A stretch of 64,000 nucleotides of DNA from Nocardioides rotundus (GCF_019931675.1 NZ_CP082922.1:2929001-2993000); one strand, 5' to 3'. Positions 26,882 through 37,609 are shown, counted from the first letter of the stretch. Notes: generated by a model not told the origin, from the letters alone. Translations and numbers: made by a program.

Positions 26882-28621
26882 TCAGCCTAGGTTCTCATCC
26901 CGGGCCGCGACCCGGAGGTCGTCGACACGGCGAGCGGAGGCACGCAGCAGCTCCGGGGACTCCGGGGAGACCTCCAGGCTGTCCAGCAGGTCGAGGTAGC
27001 GCGCCCGCTCCGTCGCCAGCAGGTCCTCGACCCGCTGCTCGAGGTCGCGGCGCGCCCGCTCGGCGAGGCTGCGCACGGCCTGGTCGCCGAAGACCGCCTC
27101 GAGCAGCTTCTGCCCGACGACGGCGGCGCCACCGGCGACTCCGACCTCCGCGCCGGCGAGCAGCCCGCCCGTGTGCGCGAAGACGACGATCATCAGGGCG
27201 ACGCCGAGCCCGTTGACCCCGAAGGCCAGGAAGCGGGCCGTGGTGCGCTTGTCGGCCCCCGCGTCGCGCACCATGTCCAGGACGCCCTCCTGCCAGTCCC
27301 GGACCGTGCGCTCGGCACGGCGGCGGAAGTCCCGCGAGGCGCGGCCGAGGTCCTCACCCGCGTCGCCCAGCAGAGCCTGCCCCGCCGCCAGCGACTGCCA
27401 AGACGCCTCGGCCCGCTCGGCGGCGGACTCCGCGTGCTCGGTGATCAGCGTCTCCAGCCCCGACTCGACGGCCACCGTGACCCGCTCGGCCTGCTGGGGC
27501 TTGCCCTTGACCATGCCGACGATCCGGTCGCGCAGGCCGCCGATCTTGGTCTCCAGGGAGCGCAGCAGCTCGCCGGTGCCGACGAACTCCTGCCAGCGCG
27601 CGAGCACCTCCCCGCGCAGCAGGGTGCCGTCGGCCGAGGCCTGGCTGATCTGGTCGGCCGCAGCGGCGTAGGCCTTGGTCACGTCCTCGCGCAGCCGCTG
27701 CTCGGCCTCGACCTGGAGCACCGCGGCGTCGGCGACCTCGTGGGTGCGCATGGACAAGCTGCGGATCGCCCCGTCGAGGGTCTGCTTGACGACCGCGGAA
27801 CGGGCGCCGGCGTCGGCGGCGAGTGCTTCGAGCCACTGCCGGATCTCTCCCACCGCGTCCGGGCTCAGCAGACCGTCATCGCCCACCGGCTCCTCGGGCA
27901 CGGTGAACAGCGGCGAGTCCTTGAGCCCGCGCGAGGCGAGCATCCGCGCCAGGTGGCTGGAGACCGTCTCGACCGCCTCGGGCGGAGTGCGGTCCAGCAC
28001 CACGGCGACCGCCGCGGACCGGTCGGCGGCCTGCCGCAGGAAGTCCCACGGCACCTGGTCGGCGTAGCGGGCTGCGGAGGTGACGAACAGCCACAGGTCC
28101 GCCGCGGCCAGCAGCTGGGCCGCCAGCGTGCGGTTGGCCTCCTCGACCGAGTCGATGTCGGGGGCGTCCAGAATCGCCAGGCCCTGCGGCACGCTCTCGA
28201 CCGCGACCAGCTGGAGCGCAGACGGGTCGGTGGTGGCGCGCTCGACCCGCTCGAGGTCGGGCAGCAGCCGGTCCTGGCCGAACCAGGACACGTCGTCGGG
28301 GTGGTGGACCAGGACGGGCGAGCGCGTGGTGGGGCGCAGCACGCCCGGCTCGGTGACCACGCGCCCGACGACGGAGTTCACCAGCGTCGACTTGCCCGCG
28401 CCGGTGGAGCCGCCGACCACGGTGAGCAGCGGCGCATCGATGGTCATCAGCCGCGGGATCACGTAGTCCTCGAGCTGGTCGATCATCTCGGTCAGCTGCC
28501 GCCGGGCGTCGGCGGCGCCGGGTACGTCGAGCGGGAGCCGCGTGCCCTGCAGCGCGCCGCGCAACCGCACGAGCGCGGTCAGCATCTGGATGCTCTCCGG
28601 CTGCTGGCTCTGTTCGGTCAT
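26882..28621 (-). CDS. dynamin-like membrane GTPase, partner of the downstream GTPase
   Basis: A 579-residue protein with G1 GGSTGAGKST near residue 70 and G3 DAPDIDS, but no clear NKxD motif (VVLDRTPPE stands at that place), so nucleotide specificity may be relaxed. Long helices follow, with a hydrophobic segment near residue 465 (FLAFGVNGLGVALMIVVF). The ATG at 28621 overlaps the stop of the PrsW gene by 4 nt. Order on the transcript is PrsW, this GTPase, second GTPase. Confidence 0.8.
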   Translation of the reverse strand: MTEQSQQPESIQMLTALVRLRGALQGTRLPLDVPGAADARRQLTEMIDQLEDYVIPRLMTIDAPLLTVVGGSTGAGKSTLVNSVVGRVVTEPGVLRPTTRSPVLVHHPDDVSWFGQDRLLPDLERVERATTDPSALQLVAVESVPQGLAILDAPDIDSVEEANRTLAAQLLAAADLWLFVTSAARYADQVPWDFLRQAADRSAAVAVVLDRTPPEAVETVSSHLARMLASRGLKDSPLFTVPEEPVGDDGLLSPDAVGEIRQWLEALAADAGARSAVVKQTLDGAIRSLSMRTHEVADAAVLQVEAEQRLREDVTKAYAAAADQISQASADGTLLRGEVLARWQEFVGTGELLRSLETKIGGLRDRIVGMVKGKPQQAERVTVAVESGLETLITEHAESAAERAEASWQSLAAGQALLGDAGEDLGRASRDFRRRAERTVRDWQEGVLDMVRDAGADKRTTARFLAFGVNGLGVALMIVVFAHTGGLLAGAEVGVAGGAAVVGQKLLEAVFGDQAVRSLAERARRDLEQRVEDLLATERARYLDLLDSLEVSPESPELLRASARRVDDLRVAARDENLG

Positions 28622-29739
28622 CGAGTGGGTACCACCTGTCCGGGGAAGGAGAAGTAGGGACGCGCGGCCTGGATCCGGGCGACGTGCACCTGGCCGCGGG
28701 AGGAGAAGTCGCGAGGCGCCGTACCGCGCAGGAAACGATGATGCAGGAAGCCGAGCTCGATCGCAGCCTGTTGGTAGGCGCGCAGGGCCTGGAGCGCCTC
28801 GGGCCCCTGCTCCTTGACGAACCGGCGCATCCGGCGGCGCGAGCCCAGGTCGACCAGCCAGGGGATGTCGCTGGCGGGCAGCAGCCCACGCCGGGCGGCG
28901 TCGGTGAGCGAGGCGGTGAGGATCCGCTTCTCGGTGCGCCGCGACCAGATCGCGAAGCCGGTCAACAGCAGGAACGCCGGGAACATGATCGCGACGTACA
29001 CCCCGAGGAAGCCGCGTCCTCCGTCGTAGACGCTGGAGGCGTTCCACAGGCCGTGGGTGAGCACCGCGAGGGCATAGCCGAGGAGCGGAGCGAGGACGCG
29101 TACGACGGGCGAGCGGGAGCCGACGGCGATGCCGATGCCGATCCCGGTGAACACGGTGAAGAGCGGGTGCGCGAACGGGCTGAAGAGGCCGCGCAGGACG
29201 AACACCTGGGTCAGCGCGTCCACACCGCCCGGGCCCATGCCCGGTCCGCCCTGGTAGGCCGCGGCGAGGTAGAGGATGTTCTCGGTGAAGGCGAAGCCGA
29301 TGCCCACCATGCCGGCGTAGACGATGCCGTCGAGGATCCCGTCGAGCTCGTCGCGGCGCCACCAGAGCAGGAGCAGCAGGAAGATCCCCTTGGTGAGCTC
29401 CTCGGTCACGGGCGCGCCGATGGCGAGGGACTGGAACTCCGTCCACCCCATCCGCAGCGACCCGACGCCCTGCAGCACCAGCGCGGTGCCGGTGGAGGCC
29501 AGCGCGCCCCACAGGAGCCCCGCCACCAGCAGGCTGCGCGGCTCCGGCTCGTAGCGGTCCAGCCAGAGGAAGCAGGCCACCAGCGGGCCCACGGGAAGCA
29601 CGGCCAGGACCGTGGCCACCAGCAGGATGTCCGGCGCGCCGGAGGCGGCGATCACCGTGAACATCAGACCCCCGCCGAGGAGGGCCACCAGCGTCACCAC
29701 CACCGTGAACGCGACGCTGTTCCGGGGGCTCCGAGGCAT
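28618..29739 (-). CDS. prsW: PrsW-family intramembrane metalloprotease
   Basis: A 373-residue protein with about eight membrane helices. The PrsW motifs are visible: APVTEELTKG (EExxK), GFAFTENILY and SPFAHPLFTVFTG, with a later LTHGLWNAS. PrsW of Bacillus cuts the anti-sigma factor RsiW; no anti-sigma gene lies here, so the substrate is open. The tail is a long cytoplasmic domain. The ATG at 29739 has TACGCT 7 nt upstream, back to back with the promoter of the next gene. Confidence 0.87.
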   Translation of the reverse strand: MPRSPRNSVAFTVVVTLVALLGGGLMFTVIAASGAPDILLVATVLAVLPVGPLVACFLWLDRYEPEPRSLLVAGLLWGALASTGTALVLQGVGSLRMGWTEFQSLAIGAPVTEELTKGIFLLLLLWWRRDELDGILDGIVYAGMVGIGFAFTENILYLAAAYQGGPGMGPGGVDALTQVFVLRGLFSPFAHPLFTVFTGIGIGIAVGSRSPVVRVLAPLLGYALAVLTHGLWNASSVYDGGRGFLGVYVAIMFPAFLLLTGFAIWSRRTEKRILTASLTDAARRGLLPASDIPWLVDLGSRRRMRRFVKEQGPEALQALRAYQQAAIELGFLHHRFLRGTAPRDFSSRGQVHVARIQAARPYFSFPGQVVPTR

Positions 29740-29787
29740 GGCCGCCAGCGTAGTCGAGCGTCCGTCCGGTCGGCGTACAGTGAAGCC
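29740..29787. promoter_or_regulatory. divergent leaderless promoter pair
   Basis: The 48-nt gap has AGCGTA (29747-29752, read TACGCT on the minus strand, 7 nt from the prsW ATG) and TACAGT (29776-29781, 6 nt from the GTG at 29788). Both are -10 boxes at leaderless distance, so the two genes share a compact promoter. Confidence 0.55.
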
Positions 29788-31257
29788 GTGACCAACGACA
29801 ACCTGCCGCAGGACGAGCCCGACGTCACCGAGACCGCTCTCACCGAGGGCGAGGCCGACTCGACGCTCAACACCGGGTCCCACGACCCCGCCGTGCCGGA
29901 GGCCTACCTGGCCTTCATGCGCACCGGCTGGGGCGACCGCGACCTCGACGTGCCCGCGCACCCGATCAGCGGGTGGGCGGAGCAGCGGCGCCGCCGGCTG
30001 GCCGAGGCGTTCCCCGGGGAGCGGCTGGTGCTCCCGGCGGGGGGCTACAAGGTCCGCGCCAACGACACCGACTACCGCTTCCGTCCCGACACCGGCCACA
30101 CCTACCTCTCCGGCAACCAGACCTCCGACGCGGTGCTCGTGGTCGAGGACGACCGGCACGTGCTCTATGCCCGGCCCCGCTCCTCCCGCGAGACCGACGA
30201 GTTCTTCCGGGACCGGCAGTACGGCGAGCTCTGGGCCGGCCGACGCCCCTCGATGAGGGAGATCTCCGACTCCCTCGGCCTGGAGGTCCGCCACCTCGAC
30301 GACCTGCCCGCCGAGCTGGAGGGGCAGGCCAAGACCCGCGTGCACCGCGGCGTCGACGCCCGGGTGGACGGCCAGGTCGCCGGAGACCAGGGGCGCGACG
30401 ACGAGCTGGCGCGCGTGCTCTCCGAGCTGCGCCTGGTCAAGGACGAGTGGGAGATCGGCGAGCTGACCGAGGCCTGCGACATCACCACGCTCGGCTTCGA
30501 GGACTCCGTCCGCGAGTGGGACCGGGTCCGGGAGTACGGCGAGCGCTGGATCGAGGGCACCTTCTTCCGTCGCGCCCGGGCGATGGGCAACGACATCGGC
30601 TATGACTCCATCTGCGCGGGCGGCTCGCACGCGACGACGCTGCACTGGATCGACAACACCGGCCCGATCACCCCGGGCGAGCTGGTGCTGCTGGACATGG
30701 GCGTGGAGGGCCGCAACCTCTACACCGCCGACGTCACCCGGACCCTGCCGGTGGACGGCCGGTTCACCCCGCTGCAGCGCGAGCTCTACGACCTGGTGCT
30801 CGCCGCGCAGCAGGCCGGCATCGACGCGGTGCGGCCCGGCGTACCCTTCCTCGCCGCGCACAACGCCGCGATGTCGGTGCTGGCGCACGCGCTGGAGGAC
30901 ATGGGGCTGCTGCCGGTGAGCGCGGAGGAGGCGCTGGACCCGGACTCGAAGGTCTACGCCCGCTGGACGCTGCACGGCACCTCGCACATGCTCGGCATGG
31001 ACGTGCACGACTGCGCCCGCTCGGCGCCGGAGACCTACCCCAAGGGCGACCTCGCCGAGGGGATGGTGCTGACGGTGGAGCCGGGTCTCTACTTCCAGGC
31101 CGACGACCTGCTGGTGCCCGAGGAGCTGCGCGGCATCGGGATCCGGATCGAGGACGACATCCTGGTCACCGCCGACGGCTCGCGGAACCTCTCCGCGGCG
31201 CTCCCCCGGGCCGCCGACGACGTCGAGGCGTGGATGGGTCAGCACATCGGTGGCTGA
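29788..31257 (+). CDS. pepP: Xaa-Pro aminopeptidase (aminopeptidase P)
   Basis: A 489-residue M24 metallopeptidase. The N-terminal domain (residues 40-200) is the aminopeptidase P N-domain with SGNQTSDAVLVVEDD. The pita-bread catalytic domain has the metal ligands in LLDMGVEGRNLYTADVTRT (two Asp), HGTSHMLGMDVHD (His), TVEPGLYF (Glu) and RIEDDILVT (Glu). It removes N-terminal residues ahead of Pro. The GTG at 29788 has a TACAGT box exactly 6 nt before it. Confidence 0.93.
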   Translation: MTNDNLPQDEPDVTETALTEGEADSTLNTGSHDPAVPEAYLAFMRTGWGDRDLDVPAHPISGWAEQRRRRLAEAFPGERLVLPAGGYKVRANDTDYRFRPDTGHTYLSGNQTSDAVLVVEDDRHVLYARPRSSRETDEFFRDRQYGELWAGRRPSMREISDSLGLEVRHLDDLPAELEGQAKTRVHRGVDARVDGQVAGDQGRDDELARVLSELRLVKDEWEIGELTEACDITTLGFEDSVREWDRVREYGERWIEGTFFRRARAMGNDIGYDSICAGGSHATTLHWIDNTGPITPGELVLLDMGVEGRNLYTADVTRTLPVDGRFTPLQRELYDLVLAAQQAGIDAVRPGVPFLAAHNAAMSVLAHALEDMGLLPVSAEEALDPDSKVYARWTLHGTSHMLGMDVHDCARSAPETYPKGDLAEGMVLTVEPGLYFQADDLLVPEELRGIGIRIEDDILVTADGSRNLSAALPRAADDVEAWMGQHIGG

Positions 31258-32383
31258 GCCGGCTCCGGCGCTCGCCTGTCACCACTTCGAGGCGGGCCGG
31301 TGCCGCTCGTGCACCCTGCTGCCGCAGCCGTACGACGCCCAGCTGGCCGCGAAGGTCGACCGCACCCGGTCGCTGGTGGACGTGCCGGAGTGGCTGCCGC
31401 CGGTGACCTCGCCCGCCGCGGGCTTCCGCAACAAGGCGAAGATGGCGGTCGCGGGCACGGTGGACGCCCCGACGCTGGGGATCCTCTCCCCCGCCGGCGC
31501 CGGGATCGACCTGGTCGACTGCCCGCTGCACGAGGCTCCGCTGGTCGCCGCGCTGCCGGTGCTCTCCGAGTTCGTCACCCGCGCCCGGCTGGCGCCGTAC
31601 TCCGTCCCGGAGCGGCGCGGCGAGCTCAAGCACGTGCTGGCCACCGCCTCGCCCGACGGCGAGCTGATGGTCCGGCTGGTGCTGCGCAGCCGGGAGGCGG
31701 AGACCCGGATCCGCAAGCACCTGCCGTGGCTGCTCGAGCGGCTGCCGGGGCTCCGGGTGGTGTCGCTGAACCTGCAGCCCGAGCACAAGGCGGTGCTGGA
31801 GGGCCCCGACGAGATCGTGCTGACGCCGGCCGCGACCCTGCCGATGCGGACCGGCGCGGTGACGCTGCGCCTGCGGCCGCAGTCGTTCTTCCAGACCAAC
31901 ACCGCGGTCGCGACCGAGCTCTACGCCACCGCGACCCGGTGGGCCGACGAGCTCGCGCCCGCCTCGGTGCTCGACCTCTACAGCGGGGTCGGGGGCTTCG
32001 CCCTGCACCTCGCCTCTCCCGGTCGCACGATCACCGGGGTGGAGGTGTCGGAGGAGGCGGTGGCGTCCGCGCGGCAGGCGGCCGCCGAGGCCGACCGCGA
32101 GGCGACCTTCCACGCCGGCGACGCGACGGCGTACGCCCGCGCGCTCGAGGCTCCCCCGGAGCTGGTGGTCGTCAACCCGCCCCGGCGCGGGATCGGCCCG
32201 GAGCTGGCCGACTGGCTGGAGGGCTCCGGGGTGCCGCACGTCCTCTACTCCTCCTGCAACCCCGAGTCGCTGGCGCGCGACCTGGCGCGGATGCCGTCGC
32301 TGCTGCCTGTGCGCGGGCGGGTGCTCGACATGTTCCCCCACACCGCGCACCACGAGGTGCTGGTCGAGCTGGCCCGGGCATAA
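31250..32383 (+). CDS. rlmC: 23S rRNA (uracil-5-)-methyltransferase, RlmC/RumA-type
   Basis: A 377-residue SAM enzyme. The N-terminal Cys cluster (CHHFEAGRCRSCTLL) can hold a 4Fe-4S cluster as in RlmC/RlmD. The catalytic domain has QSFFQTNTAVATELYA, LDLYSGVGGFALHLA (SAM site), VNPPRRGIG and the nucleophilic Cys in LYSSCNPESLARDL. It should make m5U in 23S rRNA. The GTG at 31250 overlaps the pepP stop by 8 nt. Confidence 0.9.
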   Translation: MAEPAPALACHHFEAGRCRSCTLLPQPYDAQLAAKVDRTRSLVDVPEWLPPVTSPAAGFRNKAKMAVAGTVDAPTLGILSPAGAGIDLVDCPLHEAPLVAALPVLSEFVTRARLAPYSVPERRGELKHVLATASPDGELMVRLVLRSREAETRIRKHLPWLLERLPGLRVVSLNLQPEHKAVLEGPDEIVLTPAATLPMRTGAVTLRLRPQSFFQTNTAVATELYATATRWADELAPASVLDLYSGVGGFALHLASPGRTITGVEVSEEAVASARQAAAEADREATFHAGDATAYARALEAPPELVVVNPPRRGIGPELADWLEGSGVPHVLYSSCNPESLARDLARMPSLLPVRGRVLDMFPHTAHHEVLVELARA

Positions 32384-32409
32384 TGGCGCGCGGCCGGATC
32401 GCCGGCCGG

Positions 32410-32483
32410 GCCCCCGTAGCTCAGCTGGATAGAGCAGCGGCCTTCTAATCCGCGGGTCACAGGTTCGAATCCTGTCGGGGGCG
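32410..32483 (+). tRNA. tRNA-Arg (anticodon UCU)
   Basis: A cloverleaf folds with acceptor GCCCCCG/CGGGGGC, D-stem GCTC/GAGC, anticodon loop CTTCTAA (TCT) and T-arm ACAGG TTCGAAT CCTGT. The base pair at positions 31-39 is a C-U mismatch, the other four anticodon-stem pairs are intact. CCA is not encoded. It reads AGA codons. Confidence 0.95.
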
Positions 32484-32577
32484 CCCAATGTTGTCCCAGG
32501 TCAGGCCCTAGTGCCACGACAACACTAATCGGTACGACACCCTCCACCGCACCTACGCCATGGTCATGGTGTGAGCA

Positions 32578-32820
32578 TCATCCACGCGGCAGTACCGCGA
32601 TGATGGCGGGCACCAGGAGGACAGCCGCGCACGTCAGGATGAGGATGGTCAGGAACGGAAGAGCCTTCATCGACACCACCCGCCCCGCCGCAACAAGAAA
32701 CGTCACGAGGGCGACAGCAGTCACGTAGAGCCATGGCCCGATGACAGGAACTCCGCAGACCTCACCACGAATCGAGCCCGTAGGAACGCCCGCACCTTCC
32801 ACCCCTAGGCAGGCGTTCAC
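32578..32820 (-). CDS. small membrane protein (hypothetical)
   Basis: An 80-residue frame from the GTG at 32820 with two hydrophobic helices (YVTAVALVTFLVAAG near 32-47 and FLTILILTCAAVLLVPAIIAV near 55-75, each read in part). Its Met at residue 51 (MKALPFLTIL) could be an alternative start giving a 30-residue single-pass peptide. I do not recognise a family, and there is no strong ribosome site. It is kept because two helices in a row are unlikely in a random frame. Confidence 0.4.
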   Translation of the reverse strand: MNACLGVEGAGVPTGSIRGEVCGVPVIGPWLYVTAVALVTFLVAAGRVVSMKALPFLTILILTCAAVLLVPAIIAVLPRG

Positions 32821-32976
32821 AGCGAGGAACGCACCGAACCAGTTCCGCTGTGACCGCCCAGTTGCCCAAGCGCTTCTTTCGGCGTGGCCGGGTCAACGTC
32901 AATCTGCACTGGCCCACCGGGCCGGTCAAGAGTGCAGGGATCCGCACACATCTGAGGCCCACCCGCCCGGACACAA

Positions 32977-33025
32977 ACAGTGCGGCGCCCTACTGTCACC
33001 AGGTGACATCAGAACGCCGCACTGT
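32977..33025 (-). terminator. nested hairpin after the MFS gene
   Basis: ACAGTGCGGCG (32977-32987) pairs with CGCCGCACTGT (33015-33025) in an 11-bp stem, and inside it TGTCACC and GGTGACA (32994-33008) form a second perfect 7-bp hairpin with a 1-nt loop. On the minus strand it lies 23 nt after the MFS stop and is followed by TTGTGT, so terminator is the simplest reading. Confidence 0.6.
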
Positions 33026-33047
33026 TCGCTGAGCGGTGGCAGCCGGC

Positions 33048-34463
33048 TCAGGCGGTCCCGACCGTCCGGGCGGGAGCCTCCGGCGAGGGCGCGGGCTCCG
33101 ACCCGGCGGGGCGCGGGTCCCGGACCGCGAAGGAGAGCAGCAGGCCGAGCAGCCCGATCCCGCCGCCGAGGAAGAACACCGTGTGGTAGGCGTCGAACGG
33201 CGAGTCGCCCGAGCCCTCCATGCCGACGGTCAGCACGGTCGCCATCAGGGCGACGCCGAGCCCACCGGCCACCTGACGCCCCGCGGAGAACACCGCGGTG
33301 GCGCGGGCCGTGTCGGCGAGGCTGATCGCGGCGAACGTCGCCGCCTGGAGGGGTACGACGACCAGCGCGCTGCCCATCCCGAGGCCGAACATCGACGCCC
33401 TGATCCACCAGGTGCTGGTGTCCGCGCCGACGCCGATCAGGCTCAGCTGGCTGAGCGCGATGATCCCGAAGCCGGTCACCAGCAGCCGCCTGGGGCCGAC
33501 GCTGGCGTAGAGCCGCCCGGAGAAGGGCAGCAGCACCAGCATGCCCACGGCCTGCGCGGCGGTGACCAGCCCGGACTGGGTCGCCGAGAGGCCCATCTGG
33601 GTCTGCAGCAGCAGCGGGACCACGAAGATCGCGCCGAACTGCGCGCCCGCGGCGGGGAAGAGCAGCCCGTTGCCGAGCGCGAACGTCCGGTCCTTGAGCA
33701 GCGACAGGTCCACCATCGGCGCCCGCGAGCGCAGCGAGCTGGTCACGAAGACGGCACCGGACACCACGGCGATGCCGAGCAGGATCAGCGTCCGGCCCTC
33801 GGTCCAGCCGAGCCGAGCCCCTTCGTCCAGCCCGACGAGCAGCGTCGCGAGGGCGGCGCCGCCCGTGAGGAAGCCGACCACGTCGAAGCGGTCACGGGAG
33901 TAGCTCTCCCCGTGCTTGAGCACGAGGGCGCTGAAGATCAGCGCGAAGACGCCGACCGGCACCTTGAGGAAGAAGATCCACCGCCACGACACCTCGTCGG
34001 CGAGATAGCCGCCCAGCACCGGCCCGAGCATCGGCGCCAGGGTGGTGGGGATCGCGAGCATCGCCGAGGCGCGTGCCCGCTCCCCCACGGGGAAGGCGCG
34101 GAACAGCATCGCCGTACCGACCGGGGTGAGCAGGCCGCCGCCGACGCCCTGCACCAGCCGCGCCGTCAGCAGCTCGGTGAGCGACCCCGCCGCGCCCGCC
34201 CACAGGTTCGCACCGGTGTAGACCGCGAGCGCGAAGAGGAACGTGCGCTTGTCACCGAACCGGTCGGCGAACCACCCCGACGCCGGGATGAAGATCGCCA
34301 GGCTGATCAGGTAGCCGGTGACCAGCCACTGCAGTTGGGACGTGTCGGCGCCGAAGTGCTCGCCCAGGATGGGCAGGGCGGTGTTGAGCACCGTCATGTC
34401 GAGGATCTCCATGAACAGCGCCATGGCGAAGGCGGCTGCGACCAGCCACTTGTAGGGAATCAC
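33048..34463 (-). CDS. MFS drug exporter, DHA2 (14-helix EmrB/QacA) family
   Basis: A 471-residue transporter with about 14 hydrophobic segments. LDMTVLNTALP near residue 22 is motif D1 of DHA2 exporters, GWFADRFGDKR is motif A and APMLGPVLGGYL is motif C of antiporters. It should export a toxic compound in exchange for protons. The gene lies 34 nt downstream of the DoxX gene on the same strand and opposite a MarR regulator. The substrate is not readable. Confidence 0.92.
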   Translation of the reverse strand: MIPYKWLVAAAFAMALFMEILDMTVLNTALPILGEHFGADTSQLQWLVTGYLISLAIFIPASGWFADRFGDKRTFLFALAVYTGANLWAGAAGSLTELLTARLVQGVGGGLLTPVGTAMLFRAFPVGERARASAMLAIPTTLAPMLGPVLGGYLADEVSWRWIFFLKVPVGVFALIFSALVLKHGESYSRDRFDVVGFLTGGAALATLLVGLDEGARLGWTEGRTLILLGIAVVSGAVFVTSSLRSRAPMVDLSLLKDRTFALGNGLLFPAAGAQFGAIFVVPLLLQTQMGLSATQSGLVTAAQAVGMLVLLPFSGRLYASVGPRRLLVTGFGIIALSQLSLIGVGADTSTWWIRASMFGLGMGSALVVVPLQAATFAAISLADTARATAVFSAGRQVAGGLGVALMATVLTVGMEGSGDSPFDAYHTVFFLGGGIGLLGLLLSFAVRDPRPAGSEPAPSPEAPARTVGTA

Positions 34464-34497
34464 GGGAGAGCTGCTTCCTCGGTCGGTACGGCCGGGA

Positions 34498-34848
34498 TCA
34501 GGCGAAGGCGGGTACGACGGCCACGAGGGCGCTCAGCACGAGCAGGACGATGGCGCCGGCGGTCTCGCCGAGCTTGTCCTTCTCCTTCATGTGGTAGCCC
34601 ACGGCGCCGATCATCAGCAGCACCAGGGCGATCGCGGCGGCGATCCCCAGCGGCTGCCACCAGATCCCGATGGCGACGCCGAGGCCTCCCAGCATCTCCA
34701 GCGCACCGATCGTGCGCTGCAGGCCGGCGGAGACACCGAGGCGCTCCAGGGTTCCGGTGACCGGCTCGGCCCGGCGGAGCTTGGCGACCCCGGCGAGGAC
34801 GAAGCCCAGCGCGACGAGCGCGCTCAGGACGATCCAGACGATGTTCAA
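34498..34848 (-). CDS. DoxX-family membrane protein
   Basis: A 116-residue protein with four hydrophobic helices (IVLSALVALGFVLAGVAKL, LEMLGGLGVAIGIW, AAAIALVLLMIGAVGYH and a C-terminal one), the DoxX arrangement. Members are linked to thiol-oxidative stress and quinone reactions, but most have no tested role. The start is a TTG at 34848 with AGAGGTG about 9 nt upstream. It is the first gene of the MarR-facing operon. Confidence 0.82.
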   Translation of the reverse strand: MNIVWIVLSALVALGFVLAGVAKLRRAEPVTGTLERLGVSAGLQRTIGALEMLGGLGVAIGIWWQPLGIAAAIALVLLMIGAVGYHMKEKDKLGETAGAIVLLVLSALVAVVPAFA

Positions 34849-34894
34849 TCCAACACACCTCTTGTGTAGTTCGGGTCAGGTACACGGGCTCAGC

Positions 34895-34911
34895 ACTTCA
34901 CTGAGTGAAGT
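34895..34911. promoter_or_regulatory. MarR-type operator palindrome
   Basis: ACTTCACTGAGTGAAGT is a perfect 17-bp palindrome (8-1-8) in the 125-nt gap between the DoxX start and the MarR start. A related half-site, GTGAAGTAA, lies at 34925-34933. Position and symmetry suit a MarR dimer repressing both directions. Confidence 0.7.
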
Positions 34912-34973
34912 TATTCCTTGATCGGGTGAAGTAAATTCGGGGGTAGCTGGACCACCAGGTGGAGGAGGGGAGA

Positions 34974-35402
34974 ATGACGCCTGTGACAGCCCCCGAACCG
35001 ATCCGCGTGCGCCTGCTCGACGAGCTGCTGCGGACCGCGATGCTGATCCGCCGGCACATCGAGGCGGTGGCGGCCGAGCGGTCGCTGACGCCACCGCAGG
35101 CTCGCCTGCTGGTGCGGTTGGACGCGCCGATGCGGATGCAGGAGGCCGCGCACGCGTCGGCCTGCGAGCCGTCCCACGTCACCGCGCTCGCGACCCAGTT
35201 GGAGGAGCGGGGACTCGTGGTCCGGGAGGCCGACCCCGACGATCGCCGCGCCCGCCGGCTCTCACTCACCGAGGCCGGTGAGGCCGAGCGCGCCGAGCTG
35301 CTCGCCCGGCTCCTCGACGACGCCCCCGTCGCCTCCCGCCTCGGCGACGCGGAGTGCGACGTACTCCTCCGTCTCCTCCAGGAGCCCGACACCGGTCGTT
35401 GA
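34974..35402 (+). CDS. MarR-family regulator of the DoxX-MFS operon
   Basis: A 142-residue winged-helix protein: SLTPPQARLLVRLD, MQEAAHASACEPSHVTALA (recognition helix), LEERGLVVREADPDDRRARRL (wing; read as two pieces). The ATG at 34974 directly follows GGAGGAGGGG. Divergent placement and the palindrome in between make it the likely repressor of the exporter pair; drug or redox ligand unknown. Confidence 0.9.
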   Translation: MTPVTAPEPIRVRLLDELLRTAMLIRRHIEAVAAERSLTPPQARLLVRLDAPMRMQEAAHASACEPSHVTALATQLEERGLVVREADPDDRRARRLSLTEAGEAERAELLARLLDDAPVASRLGDAECDVLLRLLQEPDTGR

Positions 35403-35420
35403 GGCCGCGTTCACCGACTC

Positions 35421-35438
35421 CCACACCGATAGGTGTGG
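35421..35438. promoter_or_regulatory. inverted repeat upstream of the catalase gene
   Basis: CCACACC-GATA-GGTGTGG is a perfect 7-bp inverted repeat 18 nt after the MarR stop and 67 nt before the catalase start. It could be a weak terminator or an operator of katE; no T-run follows. Confidence 0.4.
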
Positions 35439-35504
35439 TGTCCGGGTTGCCCGGGGTTGGACGCTGGAGGTGTCAGCACTTCCTAGCCAGCTTCAGGAGG
35501 ATTC

Positions 35505-37553
<2,049 letters not shown>

Positions 37554-37559
37554 GAGCCG

Positions 37560-37597
37560 GCTGACCGGCCCGCGTTGCGCACGTCGGGCCGGTCAGC
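37560..37597 (+). terminator. katE terminator
   Basis: GCTGACCGGCCCG (37560-37572) pairs perfectly with CGGGCCGGTCAGC (37585-37597), a 13-bp stem with a 12-nt loop, 7 nt after the katE stop and followed by TTCCC. Confidence 0.75.
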
Positions 37598-37609
37598 TTC
37601 CCACCCGGC

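Larger units (their letters stand above)
32484..33047. other. gene-poor, lower-GC stretch after tRNA-Arg
   Basis: These 564 nt are visibly poorer in GC than the flanks. TGTTGTC (32488-32494) and GACAACA (32518-32524) form a wide inverted repeat just past the tRNA. One small membrane protein frame (32578-32820) is plausible; another frame of 60 codons (32817-32999) overlaps its start by 4 nt but has no family look. No integrase is seen. It may be the scar of an old insertion at the tRNA. Confidence 0.5.

Noticed and set aside
31166..32488. 440-codon minus-strand frame ending in a GFEPVT/RIRTCDPRI-like start
   Set aside because: It is antisense to rlmC and tRNA-Arg; the start is the well-known false protein made from the tRNA complement.
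32817..32999. 60-codon Cys-containing minus-strand gene
   Set aside because: Start lies in the loop of the terminator hairpin, no ribosome site and no recognisable features; only noted under the intergenic stretch.
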